Shown: positions 7,730 through 19,923 of the stretch, piece after piece
Layout: every line of letters starts with the position of its first letter
How positions within the stretch are numbered: position 1 is the first letter of the stretch
Origin: Paracoccus pantotrophus
GTDB taxonomy: Bacteria > Pseudomonadota > Alphaproteobacteria > Rhodobacterales > Rhodobacteraceae
Reading direction: 5' to 3'
Length of the DNA stretch: 64,000 nt
NCBI RefSeq assembly: GCF_008824185.1
Contig: NZ_CP044423.1
Coordinates: forward strand, 385,501 to 449,500
Notes under the pieces: model-generated
Seen by the model: the letters and a program-made list of their open reading frames with translations, nothing else
Told to the model about the DNA's origin: nothing
The model's database searches: none
Program-made: the position numbers and the translations under genes

Positions 7730-8263
7730 TCAGGCCTCGTCATCCCCCGCCCAATAGCCCTTGACGCCGGTCGCCCGCATCACCCGCAGCACGCGGGTGC
7801 CGATCTCGACCGTATCGGCGCGGATAGCCTCCAGGTCGGCGATGCTCAGCGGCTGGCGTTGCACCTCGCCCCTGGTGTTGACGAAGGCGGGGTGCCAGCG
7901 CGCCTTGTCCTCGGTCGGCCGCCAGGAGGCATGGCAAAGCAGGTTGCGTTGCAGGCGGATCTCGGCCAGCCGGTCGGTGATGCGGTTGCGGTCGCGCAGG
8001 CCGGGATAGCGGCGCATGGCGGCGTCGAGCTGCTCGATCAGCGTGCCCATGGAATCGTCGGCGATCGAGACCATGCGGGTCAGCCAGCTTTGCAGCTCTT
8101 CCTCGGTCAGGTCGTCGGCCAGCCGCGCCCGGTCCAGTGCATAGATGGTGCGCTTGATGATCTCCTCGAGCCAGCCGAAATTCGCCACGCAATGCCCCAG
8201 GGCGGCGGCGAAATCCGCGGGCAGAGTGTAATGCGTCTCGGGTGGTGCGCCTATCCTGGCCAT
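7730..8263 (-). CDS. hypothetical protein, 177 residues
   Basis: I do not recognise a family with confidence. The protein is soluble, helical and charged, with no signal peptide. It opens MARIGAPPETHYTLPADFAA, and its middle reads NFGWLEEIIKRTIYALDRARLA and RNRITDRLAEIRLQRNLLCH. The RNxLxH pattern resembles small cytosolic helical proteins of the toxin/HEPN-like fold, but that link is weak. It lies 67 bases upstream of hom on the same strand and may be cotranscribed with it. Confidence 0.65.
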   Translation of the reverse strand: MARIGAPPETHYTLPADFAAALGHCVANFGWLEEIIKRTIYALDRARLADDLTEEELQSWLTRMVSIADDSMGTLIEQLDAAMRRYPGLRDRNRITDRLAEIRLQRNLLCHASWRPTEDKARWHPAFVNTRGEVQRQPLSIADLEAIRADTVEIGTRVLRVMRATGVKGYWAGDDEA

Positions 8264-8567
8264 GATGCACCACCGATGCAGGCAACAACGGGAAGCAGGC
8301 CACGGCGCAGGCCCGCATGCGGTGGGTCGCCGAATGCCGCCTGCCCAGGATCAGGCGGTGCGCCCCGGCGCAGCAGGATCGCATCGGGCGGCACGAAGGC
8401 CGTTATCCCGCGGGGGGCATGCACCTTGCGTTTCAAGAAAACGCCTTTCCGGCCGATTTTTCCATTGCCCGCGATGCCGGTGATCTGCCCGCCCCTGCCG
8501 TCGTCCATCCTGTCCCCGCGCTTGCGGGCCCGAGTGTTCCATAGCACCCGGCGGCAGGCAAGCCGGG
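8264..8567. other. 304-bp gap, no gene seen
   Basis: Open frames cross this stretch on both strands. The best, a minus-strand frame starting MDDGRGGQITGIAGNGKIGR, runs into the next gene and has no ribosome site. I would not call it a gene. Confidence 0.4.
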
Positions 8568-9056
8568 TCAGAGGATCTTTTGCAGCAGCACCAGGTCCAG
8601 CCACCGGCCGAACTTGCGCCCCGCCTGCGGCACCTGCCCGACCTCGCGATAGCCGATGGCGCGGTGAAAGGCGAGGCCGGCCTCGTTCTCGGCTGAAACC
8701 GCGGCGATCATGCCATGCGCGCCCCGCACGCGGGCATGATCCTCCAGCGCCGCCATCAGCGCCCGGCCGATGCCGCGCCCGTGCGCGGCGGGCGACAGGA
8801 TGACGGTATGCTCCATGCAATGGGCATAGCCGTCGCCGGGGCGGAACTGGTCATAGCTCGCCAACCCCAGCACCGCGCCGGCCTCCTCGGCGACCAGGAA
8901 GGCCCGCCCCGCGGCCAGCCGCCCCGCGATCATCCGCGCCAGCCCTTCGGCCGTCTTCTCCTCGCTGGAAAAGGTGATCGTGGTCTCGCGGATCAGCGGG
9001 TTCCAGAACGCCAGGATCGCCGGAATATCCCGGTCGGTCGCAGGACGCAGCATCAT
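8568..9056 (-). CDS. GNAT acetyltransferase, phosphinothricin acetyltransferase-like
   Basis: The 162-residue protein opens MMLRPATDRDIPAILAFWNP and has the acetyl-CoA loop LSPAAHGRGIGRALMAALEDHA (QGRGIG-type) and the C-terminal NEAGLAFHRAIGYREVGQVPQAGRKFGRW. That ending is typical of the bar/pat and YncA subfamily that N-acetylates phosphinothricin, methionine sulfoximine and related amino acids. GGAGG at 9064-9068 lies 7 bases before ATG 9056. The true substrate is unknown. Confidence 0.85.
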   Translation of the reverse strand: MMLRPATDRDIPAILAFWNPLIRETTITFSSEEKTAEGLARMIAGRLAAGRAFLVAEEAGAVLGLASYDQFRPGDGYAHCMEHTVILSPAAHGRGIGRALMAALEDHARVRGAHGMIAAVSAENEAGLAFHRAIGYREVGQVPQAGRKFGRWLDLVLLQKIL

Positions 9057-9103
9057 CGCCGGGCCTCCTTTGCCGCGCCGTCCCTCGGGCAAGGGCCGCG
9101 CGC

Positions 9104-9125
9104 TTCTTCGTTCCCCAAATACCCC
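9104..9125 (-). repeat. intergenic element, copy 1
   Basis: On the minus strand this reads GGGGTATTTGGGGAAC followed by GAAGAA. It lies 38 bases after the scpA stop, in the same orientation as that gene. It is identical over its core to the copy at 30926. Confidence 0.7.
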
Positions 9126-9162
9126 TGCGGCCGCGACGCCAGGCGCCCCGGCCGCAGGTCTG

Positions 9163-11307
<2,145 letters not shown>

Positions 11308-11364
11308 CTTGCATCCTTTCCCATGGCCCCTCGGCTCTTATATGAATGAGGAGAAGAGGGGGCG

Positions 11365-11892
11365 ATGAAACTGAAACGGTTGATTTTGCTGGTCGTGGTG
11401 CCGCTGGTGGCGGCGATGGGTCCAAGGCCCGAAGGCGAGGCCGACGGCCATCGCCCATATGTCCGCGGCGAAGTGCCCGCCGCACGAAGCGAGGGGGCGA
11501 CGCCCGCGCGTCCCCAGACGCCTGCGGGCGAATTGACGGTGCTGCCCGCCGCCGAGGCCGATCCGGCCGAGTTCATGTGGCAGGCGCGGCCGGTGGTGAT
11601 CTTTGCCAATACCGCCGCCGATCCGGCCTTCATCGAGCAACTGTCCGCCTTGCAGCGCGATCCCGCGCCGCTGATCGCCCGCGACGTGGTGGTGATCACC
11701 GATGCCGACCCCGCGGCGGCAAGCATCTGGCGCCGGCAATTGCGCCCCGAGGGCTTCTCGCTGGTGCTGATGGACAAGGACGGCCAGGTCAAGCAGCGCA
11801 AGCCCGTGCCCTGGTCGGTGCGCGAGATCACGCGGGCCATCGACAAGTTTCCGCTGCGCTTGCAGGAAATCGGCCGCGCCGGGCTGCCGTGA
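11365..11892 (+). CDS. DUF4174 domain protein, exported
   Basis: The 175-residue product starts with a signal-peptide-like stretch (MKLKRLILLVVVPLVAAMG), then a low-complexity linker. It has a C-terminal DUF4174 domain (about 70-170: FMWQARPVVIFANTAADPAF and QLRPEGFSLVLMDKDGQVKQ). The fold is expected to resemble thioredoxin, but no CxxC is present. The role is unknown. It is divergent from scpA, with only 57 bases between the starts. Confidence 0.75.
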   Translation: MKLKRLILLVVVPLVAAMGPRPEGEADGHRPYVRGEVPAARSEGATPARPQTPAGELTVLPAAEADPAEFMWQARPVVIFANTAADPAFIEQLSALQRDPAPLIARDVVVITDADPAAASIWRRQLRPEGFSLVLMDKDGQVKQRKPVPWSVREITRAIDKFPLRLQEIGRAGLP

Positions 11893-11994
11893 CGCGGGCT
11901 TGCGAAAATCGCACCGATTTCATTGCGGGACGGGCGCGCAGCCATTATCTTGGGGGCAGGGCAGCATGGATGCCCGCTGAACAGGAGGACTGCC

Positions 11995-12186
11995 ATGGCC
12001 AAATCGCCCCGGCCGCGCGTGACGGAAGACGCCGCCCCGGCGACGGGAGCCGGCCAGGCCAAGCCCGGTCCGGCCAATGCCTCGCTGGCCGAGCGGCTGG
12101 CCCGCGCCCGCACCGCCAATGAAATGGCCATCATCGTCGGTCTGAAACCCATCAAAGGCCGCTCCGGTCCGAAGATCGCTTACTGA
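11995..12186 (+). CDS. small hypothetical protein, 63 residues
   Basis: AGGAGG at 11983-11988 stands 6 bases before ATG 11995, an excellent ribosome site, which favours this start over any longer reading. The N-terminal half is Pro/Ala-rich and probably disordered. The C-terminal half has LAERLARARTANEMAIIVGL and ends KPIKGRSGPKIAY. I do not know a function. Its last 35 bases overlap the end of the convergent gene at 12152. Confidence 0.6.
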   Translation: MAKSPRPRVTEDAAPATGAGQAKPGPANASLAERLARARTANEMAIIVGLKPIKGRSGPKIAY

Positions 12187-12814
12187 GGCGGTCGCGCAGT
12201 TCCGCCAGCTCGCCGGGCAGGGCGGCGGCGATGCGCCCGGCGCCGGCCCGTTCTTCCTGCTCCAGCAATTCCTGAACCGCCCGCTCGCCGCCGAAGATGC
12301 TGGCCATGAGCAGCCGCATGGCTTCGTGCCCGGTCTCGCGTGCCGCCTCGGTCAGCCCCAGGTAATCCCCGAACATCTCGACCGCCCGCGCCGGATCCTT
12401 TCTGGCCTGGTCGCGGATCGCCTCGGCAAAGGCGGCCATGACCGACAGTTGCCGGTAATAGGTTACTACCGGATCGATGACCGAGGCGGGCAGGATATGC
12501 ACCTCGTCGATGATGGCGGCGAAGATCCGGTCATTGGCCTGGGTCGGGATCACCGGCACCCGGCCGCTGGCGCGCAGGCCGTCCAAGAGCTGCCGCGCCT
12601 CGTCCTCGTCCAGCCGCTGCGCCTCCAGCGCGACGACATGGGCGCGGATCTCGGCCAGAAGCGCGCGCTGCACGTCGCCGATCCGCTCGGCGCGCAGCTT
12701 GGCGTCGCGGCGGCGGTTCTGCAGGGCGACGACCCACCAGCCCGCGGCGATGAACAGCCCGGCGATCAACGCCTGCTGCGCATGGGGGCTGAGATAATCG
12801 TCGAAAACCGGCAT
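12152..12814 (-). CDS. hypothetical membrane-anchored protein, 220 residues
   Basis: One probable membrane helix near the N terminus (ALIAGLFIAAGWWVVALQ) is followed by RRRDAKLRAERI and a long helical cytoplasmic part containing ALLAEIRAHVVALEAQRLDE and AGAGRIAAALPGELAELRDR. No family is recognised. It lies 49 bases upstream of pccA on the same strand, with its stop overlapping the end of the small gene at 11995. Confidence 0.65.
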   Translation of the reverse strand: MPVFDDYLSPHAQQALIAGLFIAAGWWVVALQNRRRDAKLRAERIGDVQRALLAEIRAHVVALEAQRLDEDEARQLLDGLRASGRVPVIPTQANDRIFAAIIDEVHILPASVIDPVVTYYRQLSVMAAFAEAIRDQARKDPARAVEMFGDYLGLTEAARETGHEAMRLLMASIFGGERAVQELLEQEERAGAGRIAAALPGELAELRDRLSKRSSDRSGL

Positions 12815-12863
12815 GATCCCCGATCCCTGGGCCGGGCGCTGGCGGGCGCCCGGCGGCTTCCTG

Positions 12864-14921
<2,058 letters not shown>

Positions 14922-14953
14922 GCTTCTTTCCCTTGGGGCAGATCCCGAACGTG

Positions 14954-14986
14954 AAAAAGCCGCCCCGGCAAGATGCCGGGACGGCT
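14954..14986 (-). terminator. rho-independent terminator after the 70-residue lipoprotein gene
   Basis: On the minus strand a long stem, AGCCG then CCCGGCA, pairs with TGCCGGG then CGGCT across a 3-base loop with one mismatch. It runs into TTTTT (14954-14958). It separates the lipoprotein gene from pccA. An A run on the other side may let it work in both directions. Confidence 0.8.
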
Positions 14987-15038
14987 GGAAAAAGGCTTGA
15001 CCGGCGCGCGAGGGCGCGCCGTCAGCTTGGCGAAAGCC

Positions 15039-15251
15039 TTACTGGCACAGACGCACGTCGTCGCAAAGCGCGCCGGCGACAGCGCCGATTGCCGCGCCCT
15101 TGGCGACGTCATGGCCGCCCAGATGGGCTGCGGTTGCACCGACACCGGCACCGATGATGCCGCGATCCATGTCGGTCGGATTGATGCCTTGGGTGCAGCC
15201 GGCCAGGCCGAAAAGGCCCAGGCCAAGCGCAAAGACGAGTTTCTTGGACAT
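15039..15251 (-). CDS. small lipoprotein with glycine-rich segment, 70 residues
   Basis: MSKKLVFALGLGLFGLAGC is a lipoprotein signal with lipobox LAGC. The mature part has a glycine/alanine zipper-like stretch (GIIGAGVGATAAHL, GAAIGAVAGALC) and ends ALCDDVRLCQ, with two cysteines. GGAG precedes the ATG at 15249-15251; longer readings lack a ribosome site. It is a neighbour and relative of the gene at 15318. Family resemblance is to glycine-zipper outer-membrane lipoproteins; function unknown. Confidence 0.78.
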   Translation of the reverse strand: MSKKLVFALGLGLFGLAGCTQGINPTDMDRGIIGAGVGATAAHLGGHDVAKGAAIGAVAGALCDDVRLCQ

Positions 15252-15317
15252 CTCGTTTGCTCCGAGAGATGGGCGGCGGCGCGGGAATGCGATCCGGCGC
15301 CGACGGCCCGGTTGCAA

Positions 15318-15563
15318 TCAGTAGCGGCGCTGGCAGACGCCGGCGTCGTCGCAAAGCGCGCCGCCAGCCGCACCGATGAGCGCGCCGGTGGCCACGTCAC
15401 CGTCGATGATCTTTGCCACGGCCGCACCGGCGAGCGCACCGCCAGCCGCGCGCTGCGCGTCGGGCGAAAGGGTCGAGCCGCCGCCATAGCCCTGTTCGCA
15501 GGCGGCAAGGCCGGCGACCAGCAGGACCGCGCCGGAAAGACGGAGGATGACGGATTTTTGCAT
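15318..15563 (-). CDS. small lipoprotein, paralogue of the neighbour, 81 residues
   Basis: A signal with lipobox LAAC (MQKSVILRLSGAVLLVAGLAAC) is followed by a Gly/Ser linker. A glycine-zipper-like part follows (GGALAGAAVAKII, GALIGAAGGALC), and the end is ALCDDAGVCQRRY. The C-terminal GALCDD-x3-CQ matches the next gene, so the two look like a tandem duplication that has diverged. It probably sits in the outer membrane. Confidence 0.78.
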   Translation of the reverse strand: MQKSVILRLSGAVLLVAGLAACEQGYGGGSTLSPDAQRAAGGALAGAAVAKIIDGDVATGALIGAAGGALCDDAGVCQRRY

Positions 15564-15708
15564 AGCGTTTTGCCTGTATTATGGACCCGCTTCCGGGCCG
15601 TTGGTGATAGAGGTGCGCACAATATTGCACGCGCCAACCCCGGAAGAAACTGACAACGGTGTGAAAAGACAAGACTACGCGGCAATCCGCCCATCCCCCG
15701 TCTGGCCA

Positions 15709-16122
15709 TCAGTCTTCGTCCTCGTCGTCCCAGTCGCCCTCGTCCCAGCCGGATTCCTCCCAGTCGAACTCGGGGGCGTCCGCGGCGAAAAGCTCGGGAA
15801 AGCTGGCTTCGGCGCGCTTCATGTCCACGCGCAGCAGCTGGTCGTAATCGGTGGGATCCAGCTTGCCGACCGCGACCACCTCGCGGCCGATCAGCCAGGA
15901 CAGCCGCCCGGCATCGAGATTGCCGCGCGGGAAAGGCTCCTCGCCGAAATGCTGGATCAGCGCGGCCAGAAAGGCGGTATCGGCGCGGCGGTCGGCCGGC
16001 TTGCGGTCGCGGTAACGCTCGCGCCGGACCAGCGGTGTCGCGCCCTTCTTGTTGGCGCGGCGGATGATGAACTGGAAATCGGTGCCGGGAAGGCGGCCCG
16101 GAAAGCCGCGATGCTTCAGCAT
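15709..16122 (-). CDS. hypothetical protein with acidic tail, 137 residues
   Basis: The N-terminal part is basic (GTDFQFIIRRANKKGATPLVRR), the middle compact, and the C terminus strongly acidic and Trp-rich (EFDWEESGWDEGDWDDEDED). No signal peptide or family is recognised. Basic-plus-acidic-tail layouts are common in small nucleic-acid-associated proteins, but nothing here proves that. Confidence 0.6.
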   Translation of the reverse strand: MLKHRGFPGRLPGTDFQFIIRRANKKGATPLVRRERYRDRKPADRRADTAFLAALIQHFGEEPFPRGNLDAGRLSWLIGREVVAVGKLDPTDYDQLLRVDMKRAEASFPELFAADAPEFDWEESGWDEGDWDDEDED

Positions 16123-16178
16123 GTCTTGCCCCCTTGCAGGATTGCGTTGTCGCGCGGGGGCCGGGCGGAACGCAGATG

Positions 16179-16203
16179 GCGCGGGCCGCCAGGCAGCCCG
16201 CGC
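16179..16203 (-). terminator. hairpin downstream of the 43-residue lipoprotein gene
   Basis: GCGCGGGC and GCCCGCGC form an 8-bp stem with a 9-base loop, 12 bases after the stop codon. There is no T run, so it is only a possible terminator. Confidence 0.35.
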
Positions 16204-16215
16204 GCGGCCAATGGC

Positions 16216-16347
16216 TTAGTTGGCGCCGTATTTGCCCTGGAAAACAGGCTCGGGCTGGACCGGAACCGGGGTGACTTCGGGCTCTTTCTTGGCGCAGGCT
16301 GCGGCGAGGCCGACCAGGACGAGGGCGAGTGCAAGCTTTTTCGACAT
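16216..16347 (-). CDS. very small lipoprotein, 43 residues
   Basis: The frame begins MSKKLALALVLVGLAAAC (lipobox LAAAC), followed by AKKEPEVTPVPVQPEPVFQG and KYGAN. GGAG lies about 9 bases before the ATG (16345-16347). The Pro/Val-rich mature part of 25 residues is typical of tiny alphaproteobacterial outer-membrane lipoproteins. Its start MSKKL matches that of the gene at 15039. Function unknown. Confidence 0.72.
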   Translation of the reverse strand: MSKKLALALVLVGLAAACAKKEPEVTPVPVQPEPVFQGKYGAN

Positions 16348-16531
16348 ATCGTCGTGCTCCTGTGATGCGGGACCGTCAAGTCCCGACTGCTCGGTTGAGA
16401 TTCGGTCGCCTCATGCGACCGCGGCGGCATGATAGCCAGCGCCGCGAAGCGCCGACAGGCAGCTTGAAGCCGCGGCCGCGCGGGTGCGCGGCGCTGTGGC
16501 AGGCTTGCATCAGGATGGCCAGGGGCGCGCA

Positions 16532-17188
16532 TCACCACGGCTCCCATTCGCAGGCGTCGCGGTCGCTTGGCAGGCTGAAACCCTCGAAAACCTGCACCGC
16601 TTCGGGGTCGAAGGCGCCGAAAACGCTTTCGCGGTCGGTCAGGTTAATGGTGATCTTGCTGGGCCGCGGTGCAGGAGGGGCGGCGATGCGGGGCAAGGCC
16701 CAGTTCTCGCACAGCCAGACGATGTCCTCATGCACCGGATCCTGCGCCAGCACATCGGGCGCGGCGGGCAGGACCGGGGCGCCGACCAGGGCGTCGGCGG
16801 CCTCTTCGTCGGCCGGGGCGGGGATGTCCGCCTCGGCCGGCTCGGCCAGGGTCGCGGGGTCGATCAGCCCGTCATCCTCCTGCTCGCCCCAGGCCTCGCC
16901 GCTTTCGGTGTCGATTTCGATGGAACCGCGCGCTTCGTCCGGCGCGAAGTCCGAGGCCGGCCCGGCGGTCGTGGGCACCCGCTGCGCCAGGTCGGGCATG
17001 ATGAAGCGGAAGCGATAGGTCAGGCCCAGACCGCCGGCATTGTCGTGGCGGGTCTCAAGCCAGCGCACCACCGCGCCCGAAGGCAGGGTGATGTCGGCGC
17101 CCGGCTCTTGCGCAGGGGCAACGCCCGCCGCCCCGGCCAGAACGGCCGCAGGCACCAGCGCAAGACCGATTGCCGCCAGTCTCGACAT
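16532..17188 (-). CDS. DUF6497-like exported protein, 218 residues
   Basis: A signal peptide (MSRLAAIGLALVPAAVLAGA and AGVAPA) leads into GADITLPSGAVVRWLETRHD, RFRFIMPDLAQRVP and, near the end, EDIVWLCENWALPRIA and SKITINLTDRESVFGAFDPE. These patterns belong to a Rhodobacterales protein family of unknown function, sometimes misnamed acetolactate synthase. The central region is Pro/Ala/Glu-rich. It follows pccB on the same strand, 24 bases after its stop, and may share its transcript. Confidence 0.7.
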   Translation of the reverse strand: MSRLAAIGLALVPAAVLAGAAGVAPAQEPGADITLPSGAVVRWLETRHDNAGGLGLTYRFRFIMPDLAQRVPTTAGPASDFAPDEARGSIEIDTESGEAWGEQEDDGLIDPATLAEPAEADIPAPADEEAADALVGAPVLPAAPDVLAQDPVHEDIVWLCENWALPRIAAPPAPRPSKITINLTDRESVFGAFDPEAVQVFEGFSLPSDRDACEWEPW

Positions 17189-17212
17189 GCTTCCTCCCTT
17201 CGTTTCCCGCAG

Positions 17213-18745
17213 TTACAGCGGGATGTTGTCGTGCTTCTTCCAGGGGTTCGACAGCTTCTTGCCGCGCAGGCTGGCAAAGGCGCGCGCCACGCGGCGGCGC
17301 GTCGAATGCGGCTGGATCACCTCGTCGATGAAGCCCTTCTCGGCGGCGACGAAGGGATTGGCAAAGCGGTCCTCGTAATCCTTGGTGCGCGAGGCGATCT
17401 TTTCGGCATCGCCCAGCTCGCTGCGATACAGGATCTCGACCGCGCCCTTGGCGCCCATCACCGCGATTTCCGCCGTGGGCCAGGCATAGTTGAAATCGCC
17501 GCGCAGGTGTTTCGAGGCCATGACGTCATAGGCGCCGCCATAGGCCTTGCGGGTGATGACCGTGACCTTCGGCACCGTCGCCTCGCCATAGGCGAACAGC
17601 AGCTTGGCGCCATGCTTGATGACGCCGCCATATTCCTGCCCGGTGCCCGGCAGGAAGCCCGGCACGTCGACGAAGGTCAGGATCGGGATCTCGAAGGCGT
17701 CGCAGAAGCGCACGAAGCGCGCGGCCTTGCGGCTCGAGTCGATGTCGAGGCAGCCGGCCAGCACCATCGGCTGGTTGGCGACGACGCCGACGGTCTGGCC
17801 CTCGATACGGATGAAGCCGGTGATGATGTTGGCGGCGAAATCCTTCTGGATCTCGTAGAAATCGCCCTCGTCCGCGACCTTCAGGATCAGTTCCTTCATG
17901 TCATAGGGCTGGTTCGGGTTGTCGGGGATCAGGGTGTCGAGGCTGGGCTCGACGCGGGCCGGGTCGTCGAAGAACGGCCGGGTCGGCGCCTTCTCGCGGT
18001 TGTTCAGCGGCAGGAAATCGACCAGCCGGCGGATTTCCGACATGGCCTCGACATCGTTTTCGAAGGCGCCGTCGGCGACCGAGCTTTTCTTCGTATGGGT
18101 CGAGGCGCCGCCCAGCTGCTCGGCCGTCACCACCTCGTTCGTCACCGTCTTGACCACGTCCGGGCCGGTCACGAACATGTAGCTGGTGTCCTTGACCATG
18201 AAGATGAAGTCGGTCATCGCCGGCGAATAGACCGCGCCGCCGGCGCAGGGGCCCATGATGACGCTGATCTGCGGCACCACGCCCGAGGCCATGATGTTGC
18301 GCTGGAACACGTCGGCATAGCCGGCGAGGCTGGCGACGCCTTCCTGGATGCGCGCGCCGCCGGAATCGTTCAGCCCGATCACCGGGGCGCCGTTCTGCAC
18401 CGCCATGTCCATGATCTTGCAGATCTTCTGCGCATGGGTTTCCGACAGCGAGCCGCCGAAGACGGTGAAGTCCTGCGAAAACACATAGACCATGCGGCCG
18501 TTGATCGTGCCCCAGCCGGTGACGACGCCGTCGCCATAGGGACGGTCCTCCTCCATGCCGAAATCGGTCGAGCGGTGGCGGACGAACATGTCGAATTCCT
18601 CGAACGACCCTTCGTCCAGCAACAGCTCGAGCCGCTCGCGCGCGGTCAGCTTGCCGCGGGCGTGCTGCGCGTCGATGCGCCGCTGCCCGCCGCCCAGCCG
18701 CGCATCGCGGCGGCGCGATTCCAGTTCGCCGAGGATGTCCTTCAT
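17213..18745 (-). CDS. pccB: propionyl-CoA carboxylase beta chain (carboxyltransferase)
   Basis: The 510-residue carboxyltransferase opens MKDILGELESRRRDARLGGG and holds HARGKLTARERLELLLDEGS, IMGPCAGGAVYSPAMTDFIF, and the biotin/acyl-CoA pocket GGVIKHGAKLLFAYGEATVP with RKAYGGAYDVM. It transfers carboxyl from biotin on PccA to propionyl-CoA. The ATG at 18743-18745 has GGGAG upstream and matches the usual family start; the open frame extends further up but without support. A possible short-chain acyl-CoA regulator operator lies in its promoter region. Confidence 0.97.
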   Translation of the reverse strand: MKDILGELESRRRDARLGGGQRRIDAQHARGKLTARERLELLLDEGSFEEFDMFVRHRSTDFGMEEDRPYGDGVVTGWGTINGRMVYVFSQDFTVFGGSLSETHAQKICKIMDMAVQNGAPVIGLNDSGGARIQEGVASLAGYADVFQRNIMASGVVPQISVIMGPCAGGAVYSPAMTDFIFMVKDTSYMFVTGPDVVKTVTNEVVTAEQLGGASTHTKKSSVADGAFENDVEAMSEIRRLVDFLPLNNREKAPTRPFFDDPARVEPSLDTLIPDNPNQPYDMKELILKVADEGDFYEIQKDFAANIITGFIRIEGQTVGVVANQPMVLAGCLDIDSSRKAARFVRFCDAFEIPILTFVDVPGFLPGTGQEYGGVIKHGAKLLFAYGEATVPKVTVITRKAYGGAYDVMASKHLRGDFNYAWPTAEIAVMGAKGAVEILYRSELGDAEKIASRTKDYEDRFANPFVAAEKGFIDEVIQPHSTRRRVARAFASLRGKKLSNPWKKHDNIPL

Positions 18746-18815
18746 GAGCCGTCTCCCTTTGGGTTTGCGGCAAACTACCGGCTTGCTGCGGATGCGGGAA
18801 GCGGAAAGGCGAAAA

Positions 18816-18864
18816 TTTGCAAAATATGCTAGATAATTTCGCTGCAAATAGCAAAATTGCTAAA
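18816..18864. promoter_or_regulatory. repeated TTTGCAAA-like motifs in the pccB/alr intergenic region
   Basis: An AT-rich island holds TTTGCAAA (18816-18823), CTGCAAAT (18842-18849) and GCAAAATTGC (18851-18860), lying between the divergent pccB and alr starts. Rhodobacter sphaeroides PccR, of the ScfR family, is reported to bind paired TTTGCAAA sites at pccB. The exact pair spacing is not reproduced here, so assignment is tentative. No pccR gene is seen in the window. Confidence 0.45.
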
Positions 18865-18903
18865 ACCCTTGACGCGGGCCGGGGCAAGAGCCATGCCGCT
18901 GCC

Positions 18904-19923
18904 ATGGGACTCGTCATTGATCTTGCGGCCGTCGTGGCCAATTGGAAGGCGCTTGCGGCCAAGGCTGCGGGCGCGCGGGCGGCGGCGGTGGTCAAGGCCG
19001 ACGCCTATGGGCTGGGCGCGGATCGCGTGGCGCCGGCGCTTTACGCGGCCGGGGCGCGGGATTTCTTCGTCGCGCTGGCCTCGGAGGGGCAGGCGATCCG
19101 GCCGCTTCTGCCCGAGGATGCGCGCATCTTCGTGCTGTCGGGCCATATGGAGGGCGCCGACCTGGCCGGGCTGATCCCGCTGTTGAACAGCCCCGAGCAG
19201 TTCTTCCGCGACCGGGCATTGCGGCCGCGCGCGCCGTTCGGCATCCAGCTGGACAGCGGCATGAACCGGCTGGGCATCGAGCCCGGCGAATGGGCCGCCA
19301 TCCGGGCCGAGGCGCTGGCCGCCGATCCGGCGCTGATCATGTCGCACCTGGCCTGCGCCGACGAGCCGGACCATGCGGCGAATGCCCAGCAACTCGCCGC
19401 CTTCCGCGCCATGACCGAGGGCGTGGCCGTGCCGCGCTCGCTGGCGGCGACGGGGGGCATCCTGCTGGGGCCGGACTATCATTTCGACCTGGTGCGACCC
19501 GGCATCGGGCTTTACGGCGGCGAGCCCTTTGGCGATGCGCAGCCGGTGGTCACGCTGGGCTTGCCGGTGATCCAGGTGCGCGAGGTGCGCCCCGGCGAAT
19601 CCGTGGGCTACGGCTATGCCTGGACGGCCGAGCGGCCTTCGCGGGTGGCGACGGTGGCGGCGGGCTATGCCGACGGGCTGGCGCGGGCCCTGGCGCGGGA
19701 GGGCAAGCTGAGCCTCTGGGCCGGCGAGCATGCCTGTCCGGTGATCGGCCGCATCTCGATGGACCTGATCACCGTCGATGTGACCGATCTGCCCGACGTG
19801 CCCCCGGCTCTGGAGATCCTGAACGCGCGGCAGGGCGTCGACGCCCTGGCGGCGCTGTCGGGCACCATCGGCTATGAAATCCTGACCTCGCTGGGCCGGC
19901 GCTACGAGCGTCGCTGGCTGTGA
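18904..19923 (+). CDS. alr: alanine racemase
   Basis: The 339-residue PLP enzyme makes D-alanine for peptidoglycan. The PLP lysine is in AAVVKADAYGLG (Lys31). Later motifs include QLDSGMNRLGIEP, LVRPGIGLYGGEPFG, the second catalytic Tyr in ESVGYGYAWTAE, and GRISMDLITVDVTDLP. ATG 18904 gives the usual family N terminus; the open frame begins earlier at 18817 inside the AT-rich regulatory stretch. Its TGA overlaps the GTG start of mlaE. Confidence 0.93.
   Translation: MGLVIDLAAVVANWKALAAKAAGARAAAVVKADAYGLGADRVAPALYAAGARDFFVALASEGQAIRPLLPEDARIFVLSGHMEGADLAGLIPLLNSPEQFFRDRALRPRAPFGIQLDSGMNRLGIEPGEWAAIRAEALAADPALIMSHLACADEPDHAANAQQLAAFRAMTEGVAVPRSLAATGGILLGPDYHFDLVRPGIGLYGGEPFGDAQPVVTLGLPVIQVREVRPGESVGYGYAWTAERPSRVATVAAGYADGLARALAREGKLSLWAGEHACPVIGRISMDLITVDVTDLPDVPPALEILNARQGVDALAALSGTIGYEILTSLGRRYERRWL

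Noticed and set aside
8351..8542. 63-codon minus-strand open frame in the gap before the GNAT gene
   Set aside because: Low-complexity Arg/Gly/Pro product without start signals.
16484..18832. 782-codon plus-strand open frame opposite pccB
   Set aside because: Antisense shadow; no ribosome site and no motif.
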